Assembly (NCBI GenBank): GCA_045804265.1
Contig: JBJMNK010000030.1
Span: 10,498 to 74,497, forward strand
DNA length: 64,000 nucleotides
From: JABFXC01 sp045804265
Lineage (GTDB): Bacteria > Gemmatimonadota > Gemmatimonadetes > Gemmatimonadales > Gemmatimonadaceae
Direction: 5' to 3'
Positions 25,601 to 32,338 of this stretch are shown here, in pieces. The position numbers were made by a program, and so were the translations under genes. Under the pieces are notes generated by a model. That model did no database searches. It worked only from the letters and a program-made list of their open reading frames with translations, and was not told the DNA's origin. Numbering within the stretch: the first letter of the stretch is position 1; the number at the start of each line of letters is the position of its first letter.

Positions 25601-26038
25601 CAGGCGTACACGTTCGCCACCAGCATCGTCAGGCAGAACGGCGACGGCTCGTTCACGCTGGTGCCGCTGCCTGCCGAAGCCCAGCGCGCGCCGGTGTACG
25701 GGATCACCGCCGGCGATGTCGATCGCGATGGGAAGACCGACTTGCTGCTGGCCGGCAACTTCTCCGGCTTCAAGCCCGACATCGGCGGCGCATCGGGGAG
25801 CTACGGCCTGTATCTGCGCGGCGACGGGAAGGGAAAGTTCAGCGCGGTGCCGGCGCGCGAGAGCGGCTTCTTCGTCCCTGGCGATGCGCGCGACATCGGC
25901 CGAGTCGAGACAGCAGATGGCGCGCTGTACATCGTGACGCGCAGCAACGCCCGGCCACTCGTCTTCCGCGTGACGCAGGCGCGCAGTGTCGCGCGTGCGA
26001 GCGGCGTCGCACGCGCGAACAGCGCTGCCGGCCGCTGA
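22613..26038 (+). CDS. CRTAC1-like lipoprotein with FG-GAP/VCBS repeats and ASPIC/UnbV domain
   Basis: A 1141-residue surface-type lipoprotein (lipobox LSSC, Cys22). The N-terminal half is a beta-propeller of FG-GAP repeats, each with a calcium-binding DxDxDGxxD loop (DLTGDGLPELL, DVNGDGRLDIY, DYDRDGKLDLY, DVNRDGWPDIY, DIDNDGWPDIY, DLDQDGEKDIF, DLDGDGALDLV). An ASPIC/UnbV domain lies at about 525-605 (NHWLQVKLEGTGANRFALGA). A second set of FG-GAP repeats follows. Such proteins often accompany SusC/SusD pairs; they probably bind glycan or protein ligands. The stop lies 2 nt from the convergent plug-lipoprotein stop. A paralogue starts at 26498. Confidence 0.93.
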   Translation: MTKSSSLVYGLTMSIALTLSSCTRSEHGAPAARSGSAPGVDGTLFTRMPSSYTGVAFENTVTETRDFNVFTYRNFYNGGGVAIGDLTGDGLPELLLTANQAGPKLYLNEGKFRFRDITEAAGVAVKGGWTTGVTFADVNGDGRLDIYICRAGQGEPSERRNLLFINEGRNADGIPTFSEEAEKYGIADDGYSTQAVFFDYDRDGKLDLYVINNSPRPVSSFGIRNTRSVRDRFGGARLYHNDGGHFTDVSAKAGIFGSEVGFGLGVAISDVNRDGWPDIYTSNDFFEQDYLYLNNHDGTFTESVARAMPYTSYFSMGLDIADIDNDGWPDIYTTDMLPEDDKRLKETSNFESWEVYQLKLANGYHAQFMRNMLQLNNGNGTFSDIGQMAGVARTDWSWSALIADLDQDGEKDIFVTNGLARDVTSQDYIAFLASNETMAAAMQGGKHVDFVALIKAMTSTLLPNYAFRNHGDRSFTNDAGAWGLATPSQSNGAAYGDLDGDGALDLVVNNINAEAFVYRNNDRALTRNHWLQVKLEGTGANRFALGARVTIENGGDEEVQELQPTRGFQSSVDYVLTFGLGAHDSVQSLTVYWPDGRWSEMHGLRADQRVTVRQDSAGRVIADRPFPVAPPFADVTTATGLPFVHHENDFVDFDRERLLPKLLSTQGPCIAVADVNGDGRDDIFVGGAKDQRGSLMLQQADGRFVEASQSAFEQDKASEDLGAVFFDADGDGDKDLYVVSGGSEFSEDSPALQDRLYLNDGKGNFTKASGALPAETISGSRVVAGDYDGDGDVDLFVGGRVVPWKYGIAPRSMLLRNDGHGHFSDVTAAIAPELAHIGMVTDAVWTDVDHDGRLDLVVVGEWMPITIFHNTGTRLQRLTVKGLEKSDGWWNRIIAGDFTGDGRTDFIVGNLGTNTRLQADAQHPVSMMVKDFLHDGFVEQVISTYINGKSYPLPLRDDLIKALPFMRARFPKYSDYAGKTTSEVFTSDELAGAVVKQAYTFATSIVRQNGDGSFTLVPLPAEAQRAPVYGITAGDVDRDGKTDLLLAGNFSGFKPDIGGASGSYGLYLRGDGKGKFSAVPARESGFFVPGDARDIGRVETADGALYIVTRSNARPLVFRVTQARSVARASGVARANSAAGR

Positions 26039-26040
26039 TT

Positions 26041-26499
26041 CTATTGACTCTTCTGCCGCTTGTTCGAGAGCTTGGTCTTGATGACGATCACGCCATTCCC
26101 GCCACGCGAGCCGTACATCGTCATCGCCTCGGTATCCTTGAGGACCTTGATCGACTCGATGTCGTAGGGATTGACGTCGGGCATCTCTCCTTCGGGCCCT
26201 GCCTCGACGGCGAGTCCGTCCACGACGTAGAGCGGATTGTTGTTGCCGGAGATCGAAGTGGCGCCCCTGATCCGGATGGCGAGCCCGCCGGACGGGGTTC
26301 GCGATACGGTGATGCCAGGGACTTTCGCCATGAGCTGCTGCTCGATCGAGCGCTCGGGCGAGGTGCGCATGTCCTCGGCGGTGACATCGGCGCCGCGCGG
26401 CGGCGGCGTCGTGCCGCTTGTCTTGGCGTTGTGCGAGCAGGCGGTGAGCAGGGTGGCGAGGATGCCGGCCTGCACGAGAACGTTCGAGGCGCTACGCAT
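26041..26499 (-). CDS. Stand-alone TonB-receptor plug-domain lipoprotein
   Basis: A 152-residue lipoprotein (lipobox LLTAC, Cys21) that is essentially only the plug domain of a SusC-type receptor: SIEQQLMAKVPGITVSRT, the IRIRGATSISGNNNPLYVVDG core and the signature YGSRGGNGVIVIKTK. These match the neighbouring SusC plug (SISGSNDPLYVIDGVPID; YGSRGANGVILIETKKG). There is no barrel. The gene is in the opposite direction to its neighbours, ends 2 nt from one and shares start-codon bases with the other (26497-26500). GGAG before the start is a good ribosome-binding site. The function is unknown. Confidence 0.85.
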   Translation of the reverse strand: MRSASNVLVQAGILATLLTACSHNAKTSGTTPPPRGADVTAEDMRTSPERSIEQQLMAKVPGITVSRTPSGGLAIRIRGATSISGNNNPLYVVDGLAVEAGPEGEMPDVNPYDIESIKVLKDTEAMTMYGSRGGNGVIVIKTKLSNKRQKSQ

Positions 26500-29400
26500 G
26501 ATTGCTCCGCGGTCGAAGTTTATTAGCGCCGCTGCGCTCTGCGCAGTCGTCGCGTGCGGCCGTCAGGCACCGCAGGGACCTCCGCTGTTCGAGCTCCTCG
26601 CGCCGGCGTTCACCGGCGTGACGTTCTCGAACGACCTGCCGGAAAATCCCGGGTTCAACATCCTCAACTACCTCTACTACTACAACGGTGCGGGAGTCGC
26701 GGTCGGTGACGTGAACAACGACGGGCTCCCCGACCTCTACTTCACCTCCAATCTGCAGCACAATCGGCTGTACCTCAACAAGGGGAACTACAAATTCGAG
26801 GACGTCACCGCCAGGGCGGGGGTCGAAGGGGCTGGCGGTTGGACCACCGGCGTGACGATGGCCGACGTGAATGGAGACGGGTGGGTCGACATCTACGTCT
26901 CGGGGATCGACTACCTGCAGATGCACGGTCATAACGTCCTGTACATCAACAACCGCGACGGGACGTTCACCGACCGCACGAAGGAATACGGGCTCGATTT
27001 CGCCGGCTACTCGACGCAGGCCGTCTTCTTCGACTACGATGGCGATGGTGACCTCGACATGTACCTGCTGAACCAGTCGGTCCGCACCGCACTGACCATC
27101 GGGCGCGGGCCGATGCGCGAGAACCGCGATCCGCTGGCCGGCGACCGGCTCTATCGCAACGACGGCGGACACTTCACCGACGTCAGCGCGCAGGCCGGGA
27201 TCCACGGCGGCGGCGAAGCATCGGGGCTCGGCGTCGTGGTGAGCGACGTGAACTTCGATGGGTGCCCCGACATCTACGTCGCCAACGACTTCCAGGAAGA
27301 CGATTTCCTGTACGTCAACAACTGCGACGGAACGTTCACCGAGCGACTGGGGCGAGCGACCGGGCACACCAGCCGGTTCTCGATGGGCGTGGACGCGGCC
27401 GACATGAACAACGATGGCCGACCGGACATCGTCGTCGCCGACATGCTTCCCGATCGCGAGGAGATCCGCAAGTCGTCGGCGAGCATGGAGTCGTTCGAGC
27501 TGTTCAACATGAAGGTGCGGGCCGGATACCATCCGCAGTACGAGCGGAACACGCTGCAGCTCAATCGCGGGCTGGGGCGATTCAGCGAGATCGGGTATCT
27601 CGCGGGGATCGAGGCCACCGACTGGAGCTGGGCGCCGCTGTTCGCTGACTTCGACAACGACGGACGCAAGGACCTGTTCATCACGAACGGCATCTACCGC
27701 AGGCCTAACGATCTCGATTACATCGAGACGGTGGGCAACGCGGCCACGCAGCGCTCGCTGGCGCAGGGGATCACCGAGCAGAACCTCCCGCTCGTGAAGC
27801 AGATGCCGCACCGGCCGCAGCCGAATCACGCCTTTCACAACAACGGCGACCTGACGTTCAGCGAGAGCGGGGCGGCGTGGGGGCTGGCGCAGCCCGGCTT
27901 CTCCAACGGCGCGGCGTACGTGGACCTGAACAACAGCGGCGCGCTCGACCTCGTGGTGAACAACATCAACGCGCCCGCGTCGATCTACCGCAACCGGGCG
28001 CGCGAGCTCGGTCACAGGTCGTACCTGACGGTCGCGCTGAAGGGAGACGGCGCGAACAGCGCGGGAGTTGGCGCGAAGGTGATCGTCGTTGCCGGTGGCG
28101 TGCGACAGCTGCTCGAGCAGAGCCCGACCCGCGGCTTCGAGTCGTCGGTGGACCCGCGACTGCACTTCGGGCTCGACACCGCTGCGCGCGTCGACTCGCT
28201 GACGGTCATCTGGCCGGATCGCCGGTTCCAGCTGCTGACCAACGTGAAGGTGAACCAGCTCCTCGTGCTCGCGCAGTCGGCGGCGAGCGGCCGTTATGAC
28301 TACCAGCGCCCGATGCCGGCGGCGCCGTTGTTCGAGGATGTCACGTCGCGGATCGCGATTCCGTATCGGCACGTCGAGAACCCGTTCCTCGACACCGATC
28401 GCGAGCCGCTGCTGACGCAGCTCCTCTCGAGGGAGGGACCGGCGCTGGCGGTAGCGGACGTGAACGGCGATGGGCTCGACGACATCTATGCCGGGGGCGC
28501 GAAGTGGCAGGCGGGGAAGCTGGTGCTGCAGCAGCCCAACGGCACCTTCGTCGCCGCGAGCGGGAAGACCTTCGCGGCCGACAGCATGAGCGAGGATGTG
28601 GCCGCGGCATTCTTCGACGCGAACGGCGACGGGCGTCCCGACCTCTACGTCGCCTCGGGGGGGAACGAGTTCAGCGGGCGGAGCGACGCACTGCGGGATC
28701 GGCTCTACATCAACGACGGAAACGGAACGTTCCATCGCGCGACCGACGCGCTTCCCGAGCTGTTCGACAACAGCTCGTGTGTCGTCCCCGGTGACTTCGA
28801 CGGTGACGGCGACATCGACCTCTTCGTGGGGAGTCGCGTCGTGCCGCAGCAGTACGGCCTCACGCCGCCGAGCCATCTGCTCGAGAACGACGGGACCGGC
28901 CACTTCACCGACGTGACAGCGCGCCGCTCGGACGCGATCGAGAACGCGGGGATGGTCACCGATGCGGCGTGGGTGGACTACGACGGGGACGGAAAGCTCG
29001 ACCTCATCATCACCGGCGAGTGGATGCCGGTGAAGGTGCTGCATCAGGAGAACGGGCGCTTCGTCGACCGCACTGCGGCGGCCGGGCTGGCGGCGCACGA
29101 CGGGTGGTGGAGCGCGATCGCCGTCGCCGACCTCAATGGCGACGGCAAACCCGACCTCGTGCTCGGCAACGTCGGGCTCAATTCCATGATACGCGCGACA
29201 CAGAACGAACCGGCCCGGCTCTTCGTCGGCGACTTCGCCGAGAACGGCTCGGTCGAGCAGCTGCTCACTTTTTACCGCAATGGGGTGAGCTCGACGCTGG
29301 CGGGGCGGGAAGAGATCCTCAGCGCGCTTCCGGCGCTGCGCCCGCGGTTCCCGACGTATGCGTCGTTCGCGACGGCGCGGCTCGAGGACATCGTCCCGCC

Positions 29401-29872
29401 ACCGGCGCTCGCCCGGGCGACCGTCAGGCAGGTACGGGATCTCGCAACGTCGGTCGCGCTGAACAACGGGGACGGGACGTTCACGATCCGTGCGCTCCCG
29501 GTCGAGGCGCAGTTCGCGCCGGTGCGAGCTGCGCTCGCACATGACTTCGACGGCGATGGCCACACTGACCTCCTGCTCGCCGGGAACTTCTTCGCCGTCG
29601 CTCCGGTGATCGGCCGTTATGACGCGAGCTACGGGCTGTTCCTGCGCGGCGTCGGTGGCGGGCGATTCGTTGCCGCAGACATGGCGGAGAGCGGGGTGGC
29701 CCTCGACGGCGAGGTCCGTCACCTGGCCGAGCTCCGTGCGGCGAACGGAGATCGGCTCATCGTAGCTGCGAGAAACGACACCACGCTGCAGATTCTACGC
29801 GCGCCGCAGATCGCGGGGCGCGCGGCACAAAGCGCCACACGAAGCGCGGGACCCGCGGTCACGACTCACTGA
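26498..29872 (+). CDS. CRTAC1-like lipoprotein with FG-GAP/VCBS repeats and ASPIC/UnbV domain (paralogue 2)
   Basis: An 1124-residue paralogue of the protein at 22613, with the same layout: lipobox VVAC (Cys20), an N-terminal FG-GAP propeller (DVNNDGLPDLYF, DVNGDGWVDIY, DYDGDGDLDMY, DVNFDGCPDIY, DMNNDGRPDIV, DFDNDGRKDLF), an ASPIC/UnbV domain at about 505-580, then a second propeller. The reading frame is open from 26237, but only ATG 26498 begins a lipoprotein signal. GAGG lies about nine bases upstream. This places its start on top of the divergent plug-lipoprotein start, so its promoter must be inside that gene. Confidence 0.92.
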   Translation: MIAPRSKFISAAALCAVVACGRQAPQGPPLFELLAPAFTGVTFSNDLPENPGFNILNYLYYYNGAGVAVGDVNNDGLPDLYFTSNLQHNRLYLNKGNYKFEDVTARAGVEGAGGWTTGVTMADVNGDGWVDIYVSGIDYLQMHGHNVLYINNRDGTFTDRTKEYGLDFAGYSTQAVFFDYDGDGDLDMYLLNQSVRTALTIGRGPMRENRDPLAGDRLYRNDGGHFTDVSAQAGIHGGGEASGLGVVVSDVNFDGCPDIYVANDFQEDDFLYVNNCDGTFTERLGRATGHTSRFSMGVDAADMNNDGRPDIVVADMLPDREEIRKSSASMESFELFNMKVRAGYHPQYERNTLQLNRGLGRFSEIGYLAGIEATDWSWAPLFADFDNDGRKDLFITNGIYRRPNDLDYIETVGNAATQRSLAQGITEQNLPLVKQMPHRPQPNHAFHNNGDLTFSESGAAWGLAQPGFSNGAAYVDLNNSGALDLVVNNINAPASIYRNRARELGHRSYLTVALKGDGANSAGVGAKVIVVAGGVRQLLEQSPTRGFESSVDPRLHFGLDTAARVDSLTVIWPDRRFQLLTNVKVNQLLVLAQSAASGRYDYQRPMPAAPLFEDVTSRIAIPYRHVENPFLDTDREPLLTQLLSREGPALAVADVNGDGLDDIYAGGAKWQAGKLVLQQPNGTFVAASGKTFAADSMSEDVAAAFFDANGDGRPDLYVASGGNEFSGRSDALRDRLYINDGNGTFHRATDALPELFDNSSCVVPGDFDGDGDIDLFVGSRVVPQQYGLTPPSHLLENDGTGHFTDVTARRSDAIENAGMVTDAAWVDYDGDGKLDLIITGEWMPVKVLHQENGRFVDRTAAAGLAAHDGWWSAIAVADLNGDGKPDLVLGNVGLNSMIRATQNEPARLFVGDFAENGSVEQLLTFYRNGVSSTLAGREEILSALPALRPRFPTYASFATARLEDIVPPPALARATVRQVRDLATSVALNNGDGTFTIRALPVEAQFAPVRAALAHDFDGDGHTDLLLAGNFFAVAPVIGRYDASYGLFLRGVGGGRFVAADMAESGVALDGEVRHLAELRAANGDRLIVAARNDTTLQILRAPQIAGRAAQSATRSAGPAVTTH

Positions 29873-29918
29873 CGCTCTCGACACTCCACGCACCTTCACC
29901 GCCTAACGCCGACAACCG

Positions 29919-31589
29919 ATGCCGATTCATTCACGCCGCCTTGCCGCGCCCGCGATCGCATTGCTCGGTGTCCTCGCCGGTGCGGGTTGCCGCAGCGCCG
30001 TTCCTGCCGCGACGGGAACCGCCGCGGTCACGACCGGGCATTTTGCCGCGGATTCGCTCTACGATCCGTCGCGCGATCTCGGACCGCTCTTTCACGACGT
30101 GCAGATGGCGGCGGTCTTTCCCGACTCGAAGACGTTCGTCGACGCGCGACCACTCGATGCGCCGGCGGTCGTCGCGGCCCGCTACGTCGCGGCCAGGGAC
30201 AGCGCCGGCTTCGACCTGAAGGCCTTCGTCGCGCGGAACTTCGAGGCGCCGAAGCTGGCCGGCGGTGATTTCACCACCGACACGACGCGGACGATGGAAG
30301 AGCACATCCGCGAGCTCTGGCCGGTGCTGACGCGCCACGCCGACACGCCCGATCCGCGCTCGTCGCTGGTACCGCTGCCTAACGCGTACGTCGTGCCCGG
30401 TGGCCGCTTCCGCGAGGTCTACTACTGGGACTCGTACTTCACGATGCTCGGCCTCGTCGAGAGCGGGCGGACGGACCTCGTCCACAACATGCTCGACAAC
30501 TTCGCGCACCTCATCACCACCGTCGGGCACATCCCGAACGGCAATCGCACCTACTACCTCGGCCGGAGCCAGCCGCCGTACTTCGCGGCGATGGTGGACC
30601 TCTACGCCGGTGCGACCGACACGACCCAGGTGCTGCCGTACCTCGCCGCGCTCGAGGCCGAGCACGACTTCTGGATGGATGGCGCGTCGCGGGTCGGCGC
30701 GGGCCAGGCGTATCGCCGGGTGGTGCGGCTGCCTGACGGTTCCATGCTCAATCGCTACTGGGACGATCGCCCGTATCCGCGCCCCGAGGCATACAAGGAG
30801 GACTACCGCCTGGCGCAGACGCTCCCCGCCGAGCGACGGGAAGCGATGTACCGGAACTTCCGGGCAACGGCCGAGAGCGGGTGGGATTTCTCGTCGCGAT
30901 GGATGCGTGACACGACTGACCTCCGCTCGCTCGAGACGATCGACCTCGCGCCGGTCGATCTCAACACGCTGATGTGGAATCTCGAGCGCACGATCGCCGC
31001 GCTGCGGACATTCCGGCATGCGGCCGGCGACGCGGCGGTGGCGGGGCGCTATCGCCAGATGGCGGACGAGCGAAAGCGTGCGCTGCTCGCGGCGAGCTAC
31101 GACCCGGCTGGGGGATTCTTCTTCGACGTGCGCTGGAAGACGGGTGCGCGGGTGAGCGACCGGCCGTCGCTGGCGGCGGCGGAGCCGCTGTATTTCGGGA
31201 TCGCCACGCCGGAACAGGGGCGGGCGACCGCGGCGCGGCTCGAGCGCGACTTCCTCAAACCGGGCGGCTTCCTCACGACGCTGATCGCGACCGGGCAGCA
31301 GTGGGACGCGCCTAACGGCTGGCCGCCGCTCGAGTGGCTGACGATGGAGGGAGTGCGGCGCTACGGGCGCGCCGACCTCGCTGACCAGGCGCGCGGGCGC
31401 TGGCTCGCGCTCAACCGGCGCGTCTACCAGCAGACGGGCAAGATGACGGAGAAGTACGATGTGAGCGACCTGCAGCGGAAGGCGGGGGGCGGCGAGTACC
31501 CGAACCAGGATGGCTTCGGCTGGTCGAACGGCGTCGCGCTCACGCTGTCGTCGCAGGTGCAGGGGACGGCGAAAGTGACTCCTCCGTGA
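29919..31589 (+). CDS. treA: Alpha,alpha-trehalase, GH37 (periplasmic/outer-membrane lipoprotein)
   Basis: A 556-residue GH37 trehalase that splits trehalose into two glucose molecules. Both family signatures are intact: PGGRFREVYYWDSYF (160-174) and QWDAPNGWPP (461-470). The catalytic acid is Asp323 in ESGWDFSSRW and the base Glu526 in GGGEYPNQDGFGWSNGV. The N-terminus is a lipoprotein signal with Cys24 (AGAGC), so the enzyme is anchored outside the cytoplasm. It follows the second CRTAC1-like gene by 46 bp in the same direction and probably processes disaccharide brought near by the SusCD system. Confidence 0.96.
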   Translation: MPIHSRRLAAPAIALLGVLAGAGCRSAVPAATGTAAVTTGHFAADSLYDPSRDLGPLFHDVQMAAVFPDSKTFVDARPLDAPAVVAARYVAARDSAGFDLKAFVARNFEAPKLAGGDFTTDTTRTMEEHIRELWPVLTRHADTPDPRSSLVPLPNAYVVPGGRFREVYYWDSYFTMLGLVESGRTDLVHNMLDNFAHLITTVGHIPNGNRTYYLGRSQPPYFAAMVDLYAGATDTTQVLPYLAALEAEHDFWMDGASRVGAGQAYRRVVRLPDGSMLNRYWDDRPYPRPEAYKEDYRLAQTLPAERREAMYRNFRATAESGWDFSSRWMRDTTDLRSLETIDLAPVDLNTLMWNLERTIAALRTFRHAAGDAAVAGRYRQMADERKRALLAASYDPAGGFFFDVRWKTGARVSDRPSLAAAEPLYFGIATPEQGRATAARLERDFLKPGGFLTTLIATGQQWDAPNGWPPLEWLTMEGVRRYGRADLADQARGRWLALNRRVYQQTGKMTEKYDVSDLQRKAGGGEYPNQDGFGWSNGVALTLSSQVQGTAKVTPP

Positions 31590-31625
31590 GGGAGCTGCCC
31601 AGCAACGCTCAGCGAACCGTTAGGC

Positions 31626-31660
31626 GCCTGACCCCTGACCCCTGACCCCTGACCCCTAAC
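31626..31660. repeat. Five tandem 7-bp units, consensus CCCTRAC
   Basis: The units are GCCTGAC, three CCCTGAC and CCCTAAC, exactly in register from 31626 to 31660, between convergent genes. A CGTTAGGC octamer at 31618-31625 is inverted relative to the last unit, and the TAG stop of the minus-strand gene lies in the last unit. The same heptamer recurs at 63977-63997. It may act as a terminator or be slipped-strand expansion of the iterated octamer. Confidence 0.8.
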
Positions 31661-32270
31661 GCGCGCCCGGGGTGTCGGCCGGGGCGTAGCCGTCGGTGGC
31701 GAGGCGGATCCCCGATAGCTCGTAGCCGCGGGCGGAGAGATCGTGCACCCCGGTCGCGTCGATCCATGTGTTGTAGAACTGGAAGAGCGCGCAGACGGTG
31801 ATCGCGTCGTAGAGCGCGTCGTCGGACCAGCCGGCGGTGCGAACCTGATTGACGTCAGCCTGGGTGATCGACAGCGAGTCGTGGACGGTCTTGCGGATGA
31901 ACGCGTAGAGGGCGCGATCCTTCTCCGCGATCGGCGCGGTGTCGAGATCGGTGAGCACGGCCTGCACCAGCTCCTTGTCGCCCAGCAGCTCCGCCGCGAC
32001 CGCGGCGTGGGAGCCGATTCAGAAGAGGCACTGATTGAGCTTGGACGTCAGCGCGGCGATGAGCTCGCGCTGTCCGGGCAGGAGCTCCGATGGCCCCCGC
32101 ATCACGCCCTGGGTGAAGCGCGCGAGGTGGTCGGTGCGCGCCGGCTTGAAGGCGAAGAGGTGCATGATCTGCGGGACCGGCTGGCCGGCGGCGCGCATCC
32201 GGCGGATCGCCTGGCCGCGGGGGCAGTCGGAATCGTGCGCTTCGACGTCCTTCAGGTACATCGGATCCAT
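31656..32270 (-). CDS. AhpD-like/carboxymuconolactone decarboxylase-family selenoprotein (in-frame UGA = Sec84)
   Basis: Read through one UGA (32021-32019), this is a 204-residue alkylhydroperoxidase-D-like protein. The active-site region reads LTSKLNQC81-L-F-U84-IGSH88AAVAAELLG; relatives have the pattern NxCxxCxxxH, so UGA replaces exactly the second catalytic cysteine. Both halves are well conserved and in the same frame, which argues against a dead gene. A SECIS-like hairpin follows the UGA. The ATG at 32270 has GAGGT just upstream; a later ATG at 32261 is less good. It is last in an operon with GH31, Dabb, lipoprotein and GH130 genes and probably reduces peroxides. No selA, selB, selC or selD gene is in the window. 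Confidence 0.88.
31986..32021 (-). promoter_or_regulatory. Bacterial SECIS-like hairpin immediately after the UGA codon
   Basis: After the UGA (32021-32019) come 17 nt and then an apical loop GGUC (32001-31998). The upper stem is GCCGC (32006-32002) with GCGGC (31997-31993), 5 bp. A 3-nt 5'-side bulge CAC (32009-32007) separates it from a 7-bp lower stem (32016-32010 with 31992-31986, one G-U pair). The E. coli fdhF SECIS has the same GGUC loop, a 5'-side bulge and an 18-nt UGA-to-loop distance. This is the binding platform expected for SelB. Confidence 0.82.
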
Positions 32271-32338
32271 GACACCTCGCGGGAGTGGGCCGTGCTGCCC
32301 CAAATCTGGCGTCTCCCGGCGAAACACGCCACGATCGC

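Noticed and set aside
26492..29722. A 1076-codon open frame on the minus strand opposite the second CRTAC1-like gene
   Set aside because: It is a shadow frame produced by high GC; the plus strand has clear FG-GAP and UnbV motifs, while the minus translation is Arg/Glu/Val-rich without recognisable domains.
31626..31660. CRISPR-like array
   Set aside because: The units are contiguous 7-mers with no spacers, and there are no cas genes.
31656..31967. A separate 103-residue protein starting MQAVLTDL, and a second frame ending at 32019 as its own gene
   Set aside because: The two pieces are in the same frame, separated by one UGA at the active-site cysteine position, and together form one complete AhpD-like protein; a split or pseudogene is less likely than a selenoprotein.
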